A stretch of DNA of 64,000 nucleotides. Origin: Subsaximicrobium wynnwilliamsii (GTDB taxonomy: Bacteria > Bacteroidota > Bacteroidia > Flavobacteriales > Flavobacteriaceae). A program made the translations under genes and the position numbers. How positions within the stretch are numbered: position 1 is the first letter of the stretch; the number at the start of each line of letters is the position of its first letter. The notes under the pieces are model-generated. The model made no database searches and was not told the DNA's origin. It saw only the letters and a list, made by a program, of their open reading frames with translations. The DNA is taken from the NCBI RefSeq assembly GCF_007997225.1, contig NZ_VORM01000004.1, positions 266,396 to 330,395 of the forward strand. Reading direction: 5' to 3'. Below are positions 9,316 through 17,847 of this stretch, in pieces.

Positions 9316-10329
9316 ATGATGAAGCTACTCCGAAAATTACTGTTGCCCATAGTTCCCTTTTACTACGCGATCACTTGGTTGCGCAATAAAGGCTATGATT
9401 GGGGCTGGAAGACTTCAAAGTCCTATGACCTTCCAGTGATTTGCGTTGGTAATCTAAGTACAGGTGGCACTGGAAAAACACCGATGATCGAATTTTTGAT
9501 TCGATTGCTCAAAACAGATTACAGCGTTGCCACCTTAAGTCGCGGTTATAAACGGGAGACCTCTGGCTTTGTGCTGGCCAGTGAAAATGCATCGGCCAGA
9601 ACCTTGGGTGATGAACCCTTTCAGTTCTATTCGAAGTTCAAGGATATTACAGTAAGTGTTGATGCTAACCGACAAAACGGCATTGAACGTCTCTTAAAGC
9701 TTAAGCAACCCGACGTCATTCTTTTGGACGATGCTTTTCAGCATAGAAAAGTGACTGCCGGCTATAACATCCTTCTAACCGGTTTTGGATCCCTGTACAG
9801 CGACGATATCGTTTTGCCAACGGGTGATTTACGTGAGCCAAGGTCTGGTGCCAAGCGCGCCAATATGATTGTGGTAACCAAATGCCCACCAAATCTTTCA
9901 GAAATAAAAAAACAGGAAATCATTGCCGCATTGAAACCAAGCATTGAACAGAAGGTCTTTTTTAGTTCTATCAACTACAGCGACGCTATTTATAACGAAG
10001 TCGGCAGGAAGGCGTTCAAACAATTGAAAAATAAAAAAGTCACAGTGGTCACGGGAATTGCCAATCCAGATCCGTTTCTGAATTTCTTAAGATCAGAGCA
10101 GATTGACTTTGAACATCTAAATTTTAAGGATCACCATGATTTTACTGCGGAAGAGATTGCAGTATTGAAGCAAAAGCAATGTATTCTTAGCACTGAAAAG
10201 GATTATGTGCGCTTGAAACCTCATTTTGCATCAACACCAACGCAACTATACTATTTACCGATCTTTTTTGAAATTGATCGTGCAGAGGCCTTTGAGCGTT
10301 GCATAAAGCAGTTTGTTAAGCCTCGCTAA
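9316..10329 (+). CDS. lpxK: Tetraacyldisaccharide 4'-kinase
   Basis: Phosphorylates the lipid A disaccharide at the 4' position, at the cytoplasmic face of the inner membrane. The protein has 337 residues with an N-terminal hydrophobic helix (about 8-22) and Walker A GNLSTGGTGKTP (45-56). The family sequences LSRGYKRETSGF, GDEPFQFYSK, LLDDAFQHRKV and LPTGDLREP are all present. It is transcribed divergently from the Nif3 operon and overlaps the last 4 bases of the converging histidine kinase gene. A second Met codon at 9319 is an alternative start. Confidence 0.95.
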   Translation: MMKLLRKLLLPIVPFYYAITWLRNKGYDWGWKTSKSYDLPVICVGNLSTGGTGKTPMIEFLIRLLKTDYSVATLSRGYKRETSGFVLASENASARTLGDEPFQFYSKFKDITVSVDANRQNGIERLLKLKQPDVILLDDAFQHRKVTAGYNILLTGFGSLYSDDIVLPTGDLREPRSGAKRANMIVVTKCPPNLSEIKKQEIIAALKPSIEQKVFFSSINYSDAIYNEVGRKAFKQLKNKKVTVVTGIANPDPFLNFLRSEQIDFEHLNFKDHHDFTAEEIAVLKQKQCILSTEKDYVRLKPHFASTPTQLYYLPIFFEIDRAEAFERCIKQFVKPR

Positions 10330-12557
10330 GCTGAAGCTATGGTATTTGCGTTTGATGATAAAGTGTCAAACAATTTCTTTTCGAAATCTTCTTGCTTGAA
10401 CGGTTTGGAAATGATATCATCAAATCCGGCCTCATCAAACTCGTGCATTTTATCTTCTAAGGTCACCGCCGTGAGGGCAAAAATTGTAAGTGTCTTATCA
10501 AAGCCCCTGATGATCTTGGTGGCTTCCAAACCACTTATTCCTGGCATGTGAATATCCATTAAAACAACGTCATAACGGTTTTCGCGTACCTTTTCAACGG
10601 CATCCTCACCATTATCTACGACCTCGCATTCTAAATTCATCTTAGTCAATATTTTTTTGGTGATCATCTGGTTGATCTTATTGTCTTCCACAATCAAGAT
10701 CTTAATGTTTTTAATGTCTAAACTGCTTATGTTTTTTGAATAGTCCACTTTTTCGATTTTAACAGATTCTGGCGCGTAAGTCAATGGAATTTCAAAAAAG
10801 AACGTGGTGCCTTTGCCCAGGTCACTTTTGAGATAGATATTACCTTTCAAAATATCAATAAGACCTTTAACAATGGAAAGCCCAAGGCCAGTACCACCAT
10901 ATTTTCTATTGATTTGGATGGAGCCCTGTGAAAAACTCTCGAACATGTGCTCTTGCTTTTCCTTTGAAATCCCGATTCCATTGTCCTCAATTTCAAATCG
11001 AATCAAATGCTCATTTCCGTTTTTTGAAATACTGTAAACACGTACCCAAATATCACCATCTTTAGTGAATTTTATGGAGTTGCCAATGAGGTTGATTAGT
11101 ATTTGCGAAATTTTGAGGTTATCGCCAATAAAGGTTTCCTCCAGGTCTTTTTGGAATTCATAATGCAAGATGACATTATTATCCAACGCTGAATTATTGA
11201 GCGCAGAACAGACATTCTCCACCTTGGTTTTCAAATTGAATAAAATGGGATCTAAATCCACCTTGTTGGCTTCAATTTTATTGATTTGGAGAATATCGTT
11301 AATAAATTGCAAGAGATAATCCCCAGAGAATTTCAAGGATTTGAGGTGCGGTATCTGCTCTTTGGTTGGTTCTTCTTCCAATAGCATGTTTGTTAATCCT
11401 GTGACCGCGTATAATGGCGTTCGCAGCTCATGGGTAACGGTTGAAAGGAAATTGGCCTTGGTTTTTGAGGCCAATTCAGCTAATCGCATGGCCTCTACCA
11501 AATCGTCATTTTTCTCTAGCAGCATGTTATTGGATTTCAACCTGATATTGTTGTTTTTATACAATGCGAGTGTTAACAACGATAGAATACTTATTAATGC
11601 GATGCTTAAAATGGTAGTGATTCTTGAAAGGCTGCTCTCAGACTCAATGTCCTCAAGTTGCTTTTTCATTTTCTCATAATCTGCAATGCTGTAGGCCTCC
11701 AGATAAGCCGCACGGCTTTCTGGCGTCAGGTTTTTTCGTTCCACATTTAAGATCGAGTCTGATAGCTGCATGTGCTTCAACAAGTAATTGTGGGCCGCTT
11801 TATAATCTTCCTTTTTTTGGAATATTTCGTTAAACGTAAGATACGCTTCGTTAATAGTTTCTAAATAGTCATTGCTTTTGGCTAGGCTTAAACCTTCACT
11901 GACCGCAGTGATGGCCAAATCTTCTTGATTTAATCTGTTCAAGGTCTTGCCATTGTAAATCATGGCACTTGACAACGTGTTTTTTTGATTGAATTGTGTT
12001 GCATTTTCAATGACTTCGTCCAATAAAACCTTTGAATTATCATATTCCTCTAATTCATAATAAATCTTGGCTTCATTCAGCATTACTTCGGTGCTTAACT
12101 TTTCAAGGTCATGTTCATGAAATAAAGTTTTGGCAGAATTGTAGTAATCCAATGCATTTTGGTATTCATTTTTACTAGCATGCAGTGAGCCACGGATGCT
12201 ATAGGTAATGGCTAAATTTTTGTAGTCATTGAGCTCGCGTTGTATCTCGGCAGCTTTTGTGAGTGACACAAAAGCCTTATCAAATTCTTTAACGGTGTGT
12301 TGGAGTTTGCCTATTCTAGTATGAATAAAGCCTTCGCTTTTTTTATCTTCAATGCGAATTGCCAAAGCCATTGCCCGTTCAAGGTTATCCTTGGCATTAA
12401 AATAATTCCCATGGCCTATATCAAATTCAGATTGGAGCATGTTGTTTTCCATTCGAAGTTTTAAAACCTCGGGATCCTCAGTATCTAAGTCTTGTGCAAA
12501 AGAGACACAAGCTAGTAGCATGAAAAAAATGGAAATAAAATTATTTGATTTTGACAT
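10326..12557 (-). CDS. TPR-sensor hybrid histidine kinase with receiver domain
   Basis: Membrane two-component sensor, 743 residues. In order: signal peptide (1-21), TPR-like helical repeats in the periplasm (about 40-290), one membrane helix (312-332), a short coiled coil, HisKA with phospho-acceptor H376 (TVTHELRTP), a HATPase domain (N box NLIGNSIKF, DNGIGIS, GGTGLGLS, about 475-592), then a C-terminal receiver domain (about 618-735, D668 in VVLMDIHMPG, K718). No output domain or separate response regulator is adjacent, so it probably passes phosphate to a distant HPt or response regulator. The signal sensed is unknown. A -7 box between gap and this gene suggests its own transcript. Confidence 0.9.
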   Translation of the reverse strand: MSKSNNFISIFFMLLACVSFAQDLDTEDPEVLKLRMENNMLQSEFDIGHGNYFNAKDNLERAMALAIRIEDKKSEGFIHTRIGKLQHTVKEFDKAFVSLTKAAEIQRELNDYKNLAITYSIRGSLHASKNEYQNALDYYNSAKTLFHEHDLEKLSTEVMLNEAKIYYELEEYDNSKVLLDEVIENATQFNQKNTLSSAMIYNGKTLNRLNQEDLAITAVSEGLSLAKSNDYLETINEAYLTFNEIFQKKEDYKAAHNYLLKHMQLSDSILNVERKNLTPESRAAYLEAYSIADYEKMKKQLEDIESESSLSRITTILSIALISILSLLTLALYKNNNIRLKSNNMLLEKNDDLVEAMRLAELASKTKANFLSTVTHELRTPLYAVTGLTNMLLEEEPTKEQIPHLKSLKFSGDYLLQFINDILQINKIEANKVDLDPILFNLKTKVENVCSALNNSALDNNVILHYEFQKDLEETFIGDNLKISQILINLIGNSIKFTKDGDIWVRVYSISKNGNEHLIRFEIEDNGIGISKEKQEHMFESFSQGSIQINRKYGGTGLGLSIVKGLIDILKGNIYLKSDLGKGTTFFFEIPLTYAPESVKIEKVDYSKNISSLDIKNIKILIVEDNKINQMITKKILTKMNLECEVVDNGEDAVEKVRENRYDVVLMDIHMPGISGLEATKIIRGFDKTLTIFALTAVTLEDKMHEFDEAGFDDIISKPFKQEDFEKKLFDTLSSNANTIASA

Positions 12558-12577
12558 TATTAGCCATTTATGATAAA

Positions 12578-12585
12578 CAAATATA
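12578..12585 (-). promoter_or_regulatory. -7 box TATATTTG for the histidine kinase
   Basis: A perfect TAnnTTTG on the minus strand between the gap stop (12587) and the kinase ATG (ending 12557), 20 bases from the latter. Confidence 0.5.
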
Positions 12586-12586
12586 A

Positions 12587-13603
12587 TTATTTATTCGATA
12601 AACGTGATGATTTCATCGATAAATTGCAAATTAAATCGCAAATTCTACTAGAATAACCCGTCTCATTATCATACCAACCCACAATTTTTATCATATTCCC
12701 TATCACCGAGGTCATTAAGGCATCAAAGACACAGGAATGGGTGTTGCCAACGATATCTATAGACACTATGGGATCTTCAGTATATTCTAGGATTCCTTTA
12801 AGATGCGTCTTGGCTGCAAGTTTGAAGGCATTGTTAATTTCTTCTATGGAAACGGTTTTTTCTACATTGAAGGTAATATCCGTTAGAGATCCATTCGCCA
12901 CAGGTACGCGAATACCGCAACCACCAATGACTTCAGATAAATCTGGAAAAATCTTGGTAAGTGCCTTGGCGGCTCCTGTAGTGGTGGGCACTATGGATTG
13001 TCCCGCAGCCCTTGCTCTGCGGAGATCCTTATGGGGTTGATCGTGTAAACTTTGATCTGTAGTATAAGAGTGCACTGTAGTTATATAAGCTTGCTTTACG
13101 CCACAAAGCTCTTTGATGACCTTGATCATTGGCGCGGCATTGTTGGTGGTGCAGGAGGCATTTGAAATGATGGTTTCATCGCCTTGAAGTATGTCTTCAT
13201 TAACACCCAAAACAACAGTTTTTATGCTGTCTTCAATAGGCGGAACTGTTAAAATGACTCGTTTGGCGCCGTTTTCAATATGATAATTTAAGTCGCTTTC
13301 TTGTTTGAATTTCCCAGTGGCTTCAATCACAAAATCGGGTTGATGCATGCGCCAATCAATGGTTTTTGGGTGTGCATCATGACTTAAGGGAATCTCCCGG
13401 CCGTTGATGATGATCGTACCGTCCTTAGAACTGATCTCCTGCTTAGAAACCCCATGAATACTATCATATTTCAACAAATGACTTAGAGTCTTGGCATCTG
13501 CAAGGTCGTTGATGGCAACCACTTCCATGTCATTTCGCGCTTCAATAAGTCTAAAAACACGTCTACCGATGCGACCAAACCCGTTAATGGCAACCTTGAT
13601 CAT
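12587..13603 (-). CDS. gap: Glyceraldehyde-3-phosphate dehydrogenase
   Basis: Glycolytic/gluconeogenic NAD-dependent enzyme, 338 residues. N-terminal nucleotide fold GFGRIGRRVFR with the acidic INDLAD turn that favours NAD, catalytic C151 in SNASCTTN, TTVHSYTTDQ (catalytic His in HSYT), RRARAAGQSIVPTTTGAAKA and WYDNETGYS near the end. The ATG overlaps the lipA stop by one base (TAATG), so translation is probably coupled to lipoyl synthase. A second gap gene elsewhere is likely in such genomes but cannot be seen here. Confidence 0.95.
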   Translation of the reverse strand: MIKVAINGFGRIGRRVFRLIEARNDMEVVAINDLADAKTLSHLLKYDSIHGVSKQEISSKDGTIIINGREIPLSHDAHPKTIDWRMHQPDFVIEATGKFKQESDLNYHIENGAKRVILTVPPIEDSIKTVVLGVNEDILQGDETIISNASCTTNNAAPMIKVIKELCGVKQAYITTVHSYTTDQSLHDQPHKDLRRARAAGQSIVPTTTGAAKALTKIFPDLSEVIGGCGIRVPVANGSLTDITFNVEKTVSIEEINNAFKLAAKTHLKGILEYTEDPIVSIDIVGNTHSCVFDALMTSVIGNMIKIVGWYDNETGYSSRICDLICNLSMKSSRLSNK

Positions 13604-14481
13604 TAATTGATGTGTTTTTGTGCTTTATAAGAAGATCTTACCAAGGCGCTAGACTCCACATGGCGAAAACCTAAATCCAAACCAATGGCTCTATACTCGT
13701 CAAACTGGTCTGGCTGCACAAAATACTTCACTGGTAAGTGTTTTTTACTAGGCTGAAGGTACTGCCCAATAGTGACCACATCCACATCATTGGCCCGTAG
13801 ATCGTGAAGTGTTTCTATAACTTCCTCACGTGTTTCTCCCAAGCCCAACATAATGCCCGATTTTGTGCGCCTTTGGCCTTGCTCCTTCAAATACTTGAGC
13901 ACGCCCAAACTGCGGTCGTATTTTGCTTGAATGCGCACCTCACGGGTGAGACGTCTTACGGTCTCGATGTTATGGGACACCACTTCTGGCGCCACATCAA
14001 TAATACGATCGATATGCTTTTCGATACCCTGAAAATCGGGAATCAAGGTCTCTAAAGTGGTTTCAGGATTCATGCGTCGCACTGCTTTTACAGTTTCACT
14101 CCACAAAATACTTCCCATATCTTTTAGATCATCTCGATCCACACTGGTAAGAACGGCGTGTTTGATACCCATGATTTTTATAGAACGGGCAACTTTCTCT
14201 GGCTCATCCCAATCAACGGTTTCTGGACGTCCAGTTTTTACACCACAAAAGCCGCATGATCTGGTACACACGTTTCCTAAAATCATAAAGGTAGCTGTAC
14301 CCTCACCCCAACATTCGCCCATATTGGGGCAACTGCCAGACGTGCAAATGGTATTGAGCTCATATTTATCAACGAGGCTTCGTAATTCCTTATATTTTTG
14401 ACCTGTTGGCAACTTAACCCGCAACCATTTTGGTTTCGGTTGACGCTCAACAATAGGTTTGGATAATGTCTCTGTATTCAT
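13603..14481 (-). CDS. lipA: Lipoyl synthase
   Basis: Radical-SAM enzyme that inserts two sulfurs into the octanoyl group carried by 2-oxoacid dehydrogenases and GcvH. The protein has 292 residues. The auxiliary cluster motif CX4CX5C uses C46, C51 and C57; the radical-SAM motif CX3CX2C uses C72, C76 and C79. Other family sequences are LTSVDRDDL, SHNIETV and SGIMLGLGET. It is first in a two-gene unit with gap, with two overlapping -7 boxes upstream. Confidence 0.96.
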   Translation of the reverse strand: MNTETLSKPIVERQPKPKWLRVKLPTGQKYKELRSLVDKYELNTICTSGSCPNMGECWGEGTATFMILGNVCTRSCGFCGVKTGRPETVDWDEPEKVARSIKIMGIKHAVLTSVDRDDLKDMGSILWSETVKAVRRMNPETTLETLIPDFQGIEKHIDRIIDVAPEVVSHNIETVRRLTREVRIQAKYDRSLGVLKYLKEQGQRRTKSGIMLGLGETREEVIETLHDLRANDVDVVTIGQYLQPSKKHLPVKYFVQPDQFDEYRAIGLDLGFRHVESSALVRSSYKAQKHIN

Positions 14482-14499
14482 GCCATTGATTTAGGATTA

Positions 14500-14526
14500 C
14501 AAAGATACAAAGTTAATTACAAACAA
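14500..14526 (-). promoter_or_regulatory. lipA-gap promoter region
   Basis: Minus-strand TATCTTTG (14500-14507) and, abutting it, TAACTTTG (14508-14515). Both match TAnnTTTG. A TTG (14524-14526) sits 16 bases upstream of the first. The ATG ending at 14481 is 18 bases downstream of the proximal box. Confidence 0.5.
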
Positions 14527-14909
14527 GCGGCCACATTAAAGTAAGTCACCAAAGACTAAAGCCAATTCAGGATAAAATTTTACAGGTAGTTATTGAGTGG
14601 ATTTTATGAATTGGAAAACAGACTGTTGGTTAAAAACTACCAGTTAAAATCATTGTTCCTCCTAAAGCAGATAGAAGGGTCATGAAAGTTTAACGATGCA
14701 CCGGATGCCATAAAATTCAAACACGCCAAGTCGTTTTCTGAAAATATTTGAGTGTATTTTGGCTTTATCAGTGAATATGAGCATAGCAGCTTAATTAATG
14801 TGAGTCACACAGAACCGCATTTTTTTTAAATCCCAAAACTTATTTTTTAACGAGCTGTCCATTTGCGCATCTCAAAATTCAGTCTATACCTCAGCTTGAA
14901 ATCAATAAC

Positions 14910-15025
14910 CTCGAGGCAAGCCCAAAAGGTATGATTTGAAAGATGTTCTTTATATTTCGAGGTAAGCCTCGGGGGAATAAAACCCTCTAAAGGGATTAAT
15001 CCGAAGTAGGCTTCTGCAATTTTTA
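14910..15025. repeat. Degenerate dispersed repeat, copy A, in a geneless gap
   Basis: The gap 14516-15084 has no credible gene. It contains TCGAGGTAAGCCTCGGGG (14957-14974), then TAAAACCCTCT and AGGGATT. The same order of blocks, preceded by TTGAAAGAT, occurs at 53824-53887. A partial TCGAGGCAAGCC also lies at 14910. Copy similarity was judged by eye. Confidence 0.5.
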
Positions 15026-15084
15026 GATGGCAGCTACTGGCAGTTTCGGTAAGTAAAATGGAACTTTTGTTTTTCAGCTGAAGT

Positions 15085-15636
15085 CTATGCGCTTTTTTTG
15101 ATAATCTCGGCCAATAATTTCTTTGATCTGAGCAGTTTCACTTTTATATTACTAATGGGCTCATCCAAATGCGCTGCGATTTCCTTATACGTCAATTCCT
15201 GAAAATAACGCAAGTTGATTACGTCCTGATAATGTGGCTTGAGTTTCTTAATATCCCTAAGCAGCTTTTTAAGATTTTGCTCGGTAATAAGCTGATCTTC
15301 TGGTGAAGGCGAATCATCGATAACACCATAATAATCTTCTTCGTCGTTATTGGCAGAAGTGCTGGAGATGATTGATTTTTTTTTCCTAATGAGATCTATA
15401 TGAAGATTTTTTGAGATAGCGATTAACCAGGTTTTGAATTCATAATCACTATTATAGGTCTCAATTTTATCAAAGGCCTTTGAGAAGGATTGAATGGTAA
15501 TATCCTCCGCGTCATTTTCATTTTCGGTGCGCTTCAATTGGAACCCATACACATCGTTCCAAAAACGATCCAACAAGAAACTAAAGGCCATTTGGTCGTT
15601 GTTCTTTGCGCGTTCAATGGCTTGTTTTATTTCCAA
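15085..15636 (-). CDS. ECF-family RNA polymerase sigma factor
   Basis: Extracytoplasmic-function sigma-70 factor, 183 residues. Region 2 runs about 8-90 (AFSFLLDRFWNDVYGF, DAEDITIQSFSKAFDKI, FKTWLIAISKNLHIDLIR). Region 4 is at about 125-178 (LKPHYQDVINLRYFQELTY, then KEIAAHLDEPISNIKVKLLR, the DNA-reading helix-turn-helix). The gene overlaps the upstream glycosyltransferase by 10 bases and is last in a three-gene unit. No anti-sigma gene is adjacent, which is unusual for this class. Confidence 0.88.
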   Translation of the reverse strand: MEIKQAIERAKNNDQMAFSFLLDRFWNDVYGFQLKRTENENDAEDITIQSFSKAFDKIETYNSDYEFKTWLIAISKNLHIDLIRKKKSIISSTSANNDEEDYYGVIDDSPSPEDQLITEQNLKKLLRDIKKLKPHYQDVINLRYFQELTYKEIAAHLDEPISNIKVKLLRSKKLLAEIIKKSA

Positions 15637-16742
15637 TACTTTGGTTTTGAGATGAGATTTTGTATAAATATAACCATTTGAGCGCTAAACAAGAAGACTT
15701 CAAGGACAGGCAATAAAAATATGAGATCTTTTTCATTGAGTTTTTTTGCAGCTGCAAACAACACCATATATTGTATGGCAAACCGCAAGGCAATGAGCGC
15801 CACCGCGATTTCCCAATGCAACATTAAGATTAGAACCGTTGTCCCTAGTATCCAAAATAGAATTTGGGAAACATAAAATAAGCCCAACATAAGTTTATGT
15901 TTGGTCTTATAATGACTGGCTGTACTTACGTGTCTGCGTTTTTGAAGGATCCAGGATTTGAAATCAGTTTTAGGCTTTGAGCTTGTAAATGCGTGTTCTG
16001 AGACACAAATTGCAGTATTTAATTTCGTCGCCACTTGGTTCACAAATAAATCGTCATCACCAGATTTAACCTGAATATGCCCAATAAAGCCATTTGCTTC
16101 AAAAAAAAGAGATCGTTTATAGGCAAGGTTTCTGCCCACGCCCATATATGCATTGCCTGTCGTAGCATAAGAAAAATATTGCACTGCAGTAAAAAAGGTC
16201 TCAAATCTAATGAGCCGATTTAAAAAAGACCTTTTTATTTTTTCGTACGCACCGTAACCGAGTACCAACAGCCTTTCTTGATCAAACTGAACACACATCT
16301 CAGCGATCCAATGGCTGGAATTGGGAGAACAGTCAGCATCAGTAAATAAAAGCGTTTCATGGGTAGCTGCTTTTATACCTAAAGTAAGCGCATATTTTTT
16401 GTTGCCCCAAAATGCTTCCACCGGCTTTACATTAACGATTTTAATATTTTCATGTAGCTTTTGGAATCCAGTCATGACCTTTAGGGTATGGTCACTGGAA
16501 TTATCATTGATTAAAATCAATTCAAATTCTGGATACTCTTGGGATAATAGGAAGGGAATGTTTCTTTTAAGGTTGTCTGCCTCGTTTTTAGCACAAACAA
16601 TTACAGAGACAGGAGGTGTTTTAAAAGCGGCTTTTTTTGTTTTTAGCGCAGAAAATCGTCCAAAGACAACCGTGTAATAATAGATTTGAACACAAACAAC
16701 AGCAATAAAAGCGTAAAAGATCACGTTAAAAACTACAATCAA
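15627..16742 (-). CDS. Membrane family 2 glycosyltransferase
   Basis: Membrane-anchored GT-A glycosyltransferase, 371 residues. An N-terminal helix (about 3-25) precedes the catalytic domain with VSVIVCAKNE (45-54), LILINDNSSDHT (nucleotide-binding Asp), DADC (135-138, metal-binding DxD), SGDDDLFVNQ (catalytic acid) and QKRRH (QxxRW-type). Two to three C-terminal helices follow. The layout is that of processive or lipid-linked GT2 enzymes; the sugar and acceptor cannot be told. It starts 3 bases after the small Cys protein and overlaps the sigma factor gene. Confidence 0.85.
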   Translation of the reverse strand: MIVVFNVIFYAFIAVVCVQIYYYTVVFGRFSALKTKKAAFKTPPVSVIVCAKNEADNLKRNIPFLLSQEYPEFELILINDNSSDHTLKVMTGFQKLHENIKIVNVKPVEAFWGNKKYALTLGIKAATHETLLFTDADCSPNSSHWIAEMCVQFDQERLLVLGYGAYEKIKRSFLNRLIRFETFFTAVQYFSYATTGNAYMGVGRNLAYKRSLFFEANGFIGHIQVKSGDDDLFVNQVATKLNTAICVSEHAFTSSKPKTDFKSWILQKRRHVSTASHYKTKHKLMLGLFYVSQILFWILGTTVLILMLHWEIAVALIALRFAIQYMVLFAAAKKLNEKDLIFLLPVLEVFLFSAQMVIFIQNLISKPKYWK

Positions 16743-16745
16743 TGC

Positions 16746-16949
16746 CTAAGAATGTTGAGGTTCATTACAGTTCTCGTATTGCTCTGGCGTTTTTCCGCAG
16801 AAGCCACATGCATCTCCATCCTTATTGAGCATAGGGTTTTGACTTGCACAGGTCCCTGCAAATTTTCCGTCCTTTTTAGCCCAGATTTTTATTGCGATTC
16901 CCGCAACGCCCAATCCCAATAGGATTAATGTGATTATGATTAATTTCAT
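16746..16949 (-). CDS. Small membrane-anchored Cys protein, possibly NqrM-like
   Basis: Protein of 67 residues: one N-terminal membrane helix (about 3-22), a short basic linker and a tail with four cysteines (C34, C48, C51, C61; FAGTCASQ, ACGFCGK). Size, topology and the GTC/CxxC pattern resemble NqrM (DUF539), which helps deliver iron to Na+-translocating NADH:quinone reductase. The match is by eye and remote. An apbE gene, the flavin transferase needed by the same complex, lies at 52149-53120. It is first gene of the unit with the glycosyltransferase and sigma factor. Confidence 0.5.
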   Translation of the reverse strand: MKLIIITLILLGLGVAGIAIKIWAKKDGKFAGTCASQNPMLNKDGDACGFCGKTPEQYENCNEPQHS

Positions 16950-16967
16950 AATAGATAACTATTTGCG

Positions 16968-16975
16968 CAAAGGTA
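16968..16975 (-). promoter_or_regulatory. -7 box TACCTTTG
   Basis: A perfect TAnnTTTG on the minus strand, 18 bases upstream of the ATG of the small Cys protein. It would drive the three-gene unit ending in the ECF sigma factor. Confidence 0.5.
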
Positions 16976-16991
16976 CCGATTTTGAATAAGA

Positions 16992-17023
16992 AAAGCCACT
17001 TTTGATCAATCAAAAGTGGCTTT
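16992..17023 (-). terminator. Terminator of the sigma/anti-sigma operon
   Basis: A perfect 15-bp inverted repeat, AAAGCCACTTTTGAT (16992-17006) with ATCAAAAGTGGCTTT (17009-17023), 2-base centre. It lies 20 bases past the anti-sigma stop. Confidence 0.8.
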
Positions 17024-17042
17024 GCATAATTGAAAATTGCTA

Positions 17043-17843
17043 TTAATTATTTTTATTATTATTGAGCTCTATTTCTGCAACCGCATTGTCTGAATTGCTG
17101 TTCTTAGTCCCTTTTGGCTCTATGGTAATACTCAACCCAAGGGCATTCTCCATATATGGCATCGACTGCATCTTCTTCTCAGCAGGATTTAAGATCCCTA
17201 AACTCACAAAATGATCCTCCATTTCTGCCCATAGATGATAATCTTCATTATCATTGATCTGGGGCAGGGTCACAACATCAATCATAGAGGTCTTATCCAC
17301 GGGATTGATGTATGCTACAGTCTTAAGATTTTTAGCGCGTGAGTTGCCTCGCATCACGTATTTTTCGGTTTCAGGATTATTAAGATCCTTAAACTGACGC
17401 ATGACTTCATCTAATTTTTTATTATTAGCATCAATATCACTTCGCAAGTCAAAAACCTCATCAACAACCACTTGGTTCTCATGTTGTAGATCTAAATTCT
17501 TTTGATGCATTAAAAATGAGGCGCCTGCAAATAATAGTGCTGTAATACTAGCCGCAATACTGTACCACGGTGTTCTTCTTCGATCATTGGTTAAAGTGAT
17601 AACCGGTGTGTTATCAACCTCAATTACTTTTTTAACATTTTCCAAAACATGTTTTGGCGCTACCACTGCGTTGGATTTTGCCAAGATCTCTAAATTGATT
17701 TGCATTTCTTCAAAAGCCAATTCGACCTCAGGATACATCTCAATATAAGATTCCACTTTTAGATTTTCTAAAGCAGAGGTGTTTCCAAGCACGTAGCGTT
17801 CAAGCATGTCGCTTTGTAAAAACGTATGTAATTTATTTTCCAT
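17043..17843 (-). CDS. Anti-sigma factor, RskA-like
   Basis: Membrane anti-sigma factor, 266 residues. The cytoplasmic N-terminus carries the short sigma-binding helix bundle (MLERYVLGNTSALE..., about 10-60). One membrane helix follows (93-112), then a coiled coil (about 117-152) and a C-terminal RskA-like extracytoplasmic domain (VAYINPVDKTSMI, LPQINDNEDYHLWAE, SLGILNPAEK). It starts 4 bases after the ECF sigma gene at 17848-18384, which it presumably restrains. The signal is unknown. Confidence 0.85.
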   Translation of the reverse strand: MENKLHTFLQSDMLERYVLGNTSALENLKVESYIEMYPEVELAFEEMQINLEILAKSNAVVAPKHVLENVKKVIEVDNTPVITLTNDRRRTPWYSIAASITALLFAGASFLMHQKNLDLQHENQVVVDEVFDLRSDIDANNKKLDEVMRQFKDLNNPETEKYVMRGNSRAKNLKTVAYINPVDKTSMIDVVTLPQINDNEDYHLWAEMEDHFVSLGILNPAEKKMQSMPYMENALGLSITIEPKGTKNSNSDNAVAEIELNNNKNN

Positions 17844-17847
17844 AGTA

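Noticed and set aside
9267..9350. N-terminal extension of the Nif3-like protein
   Set aside because: It would read through the -7 box and into the opposite lpxK start; the ATG ending at 9266 fits the family.
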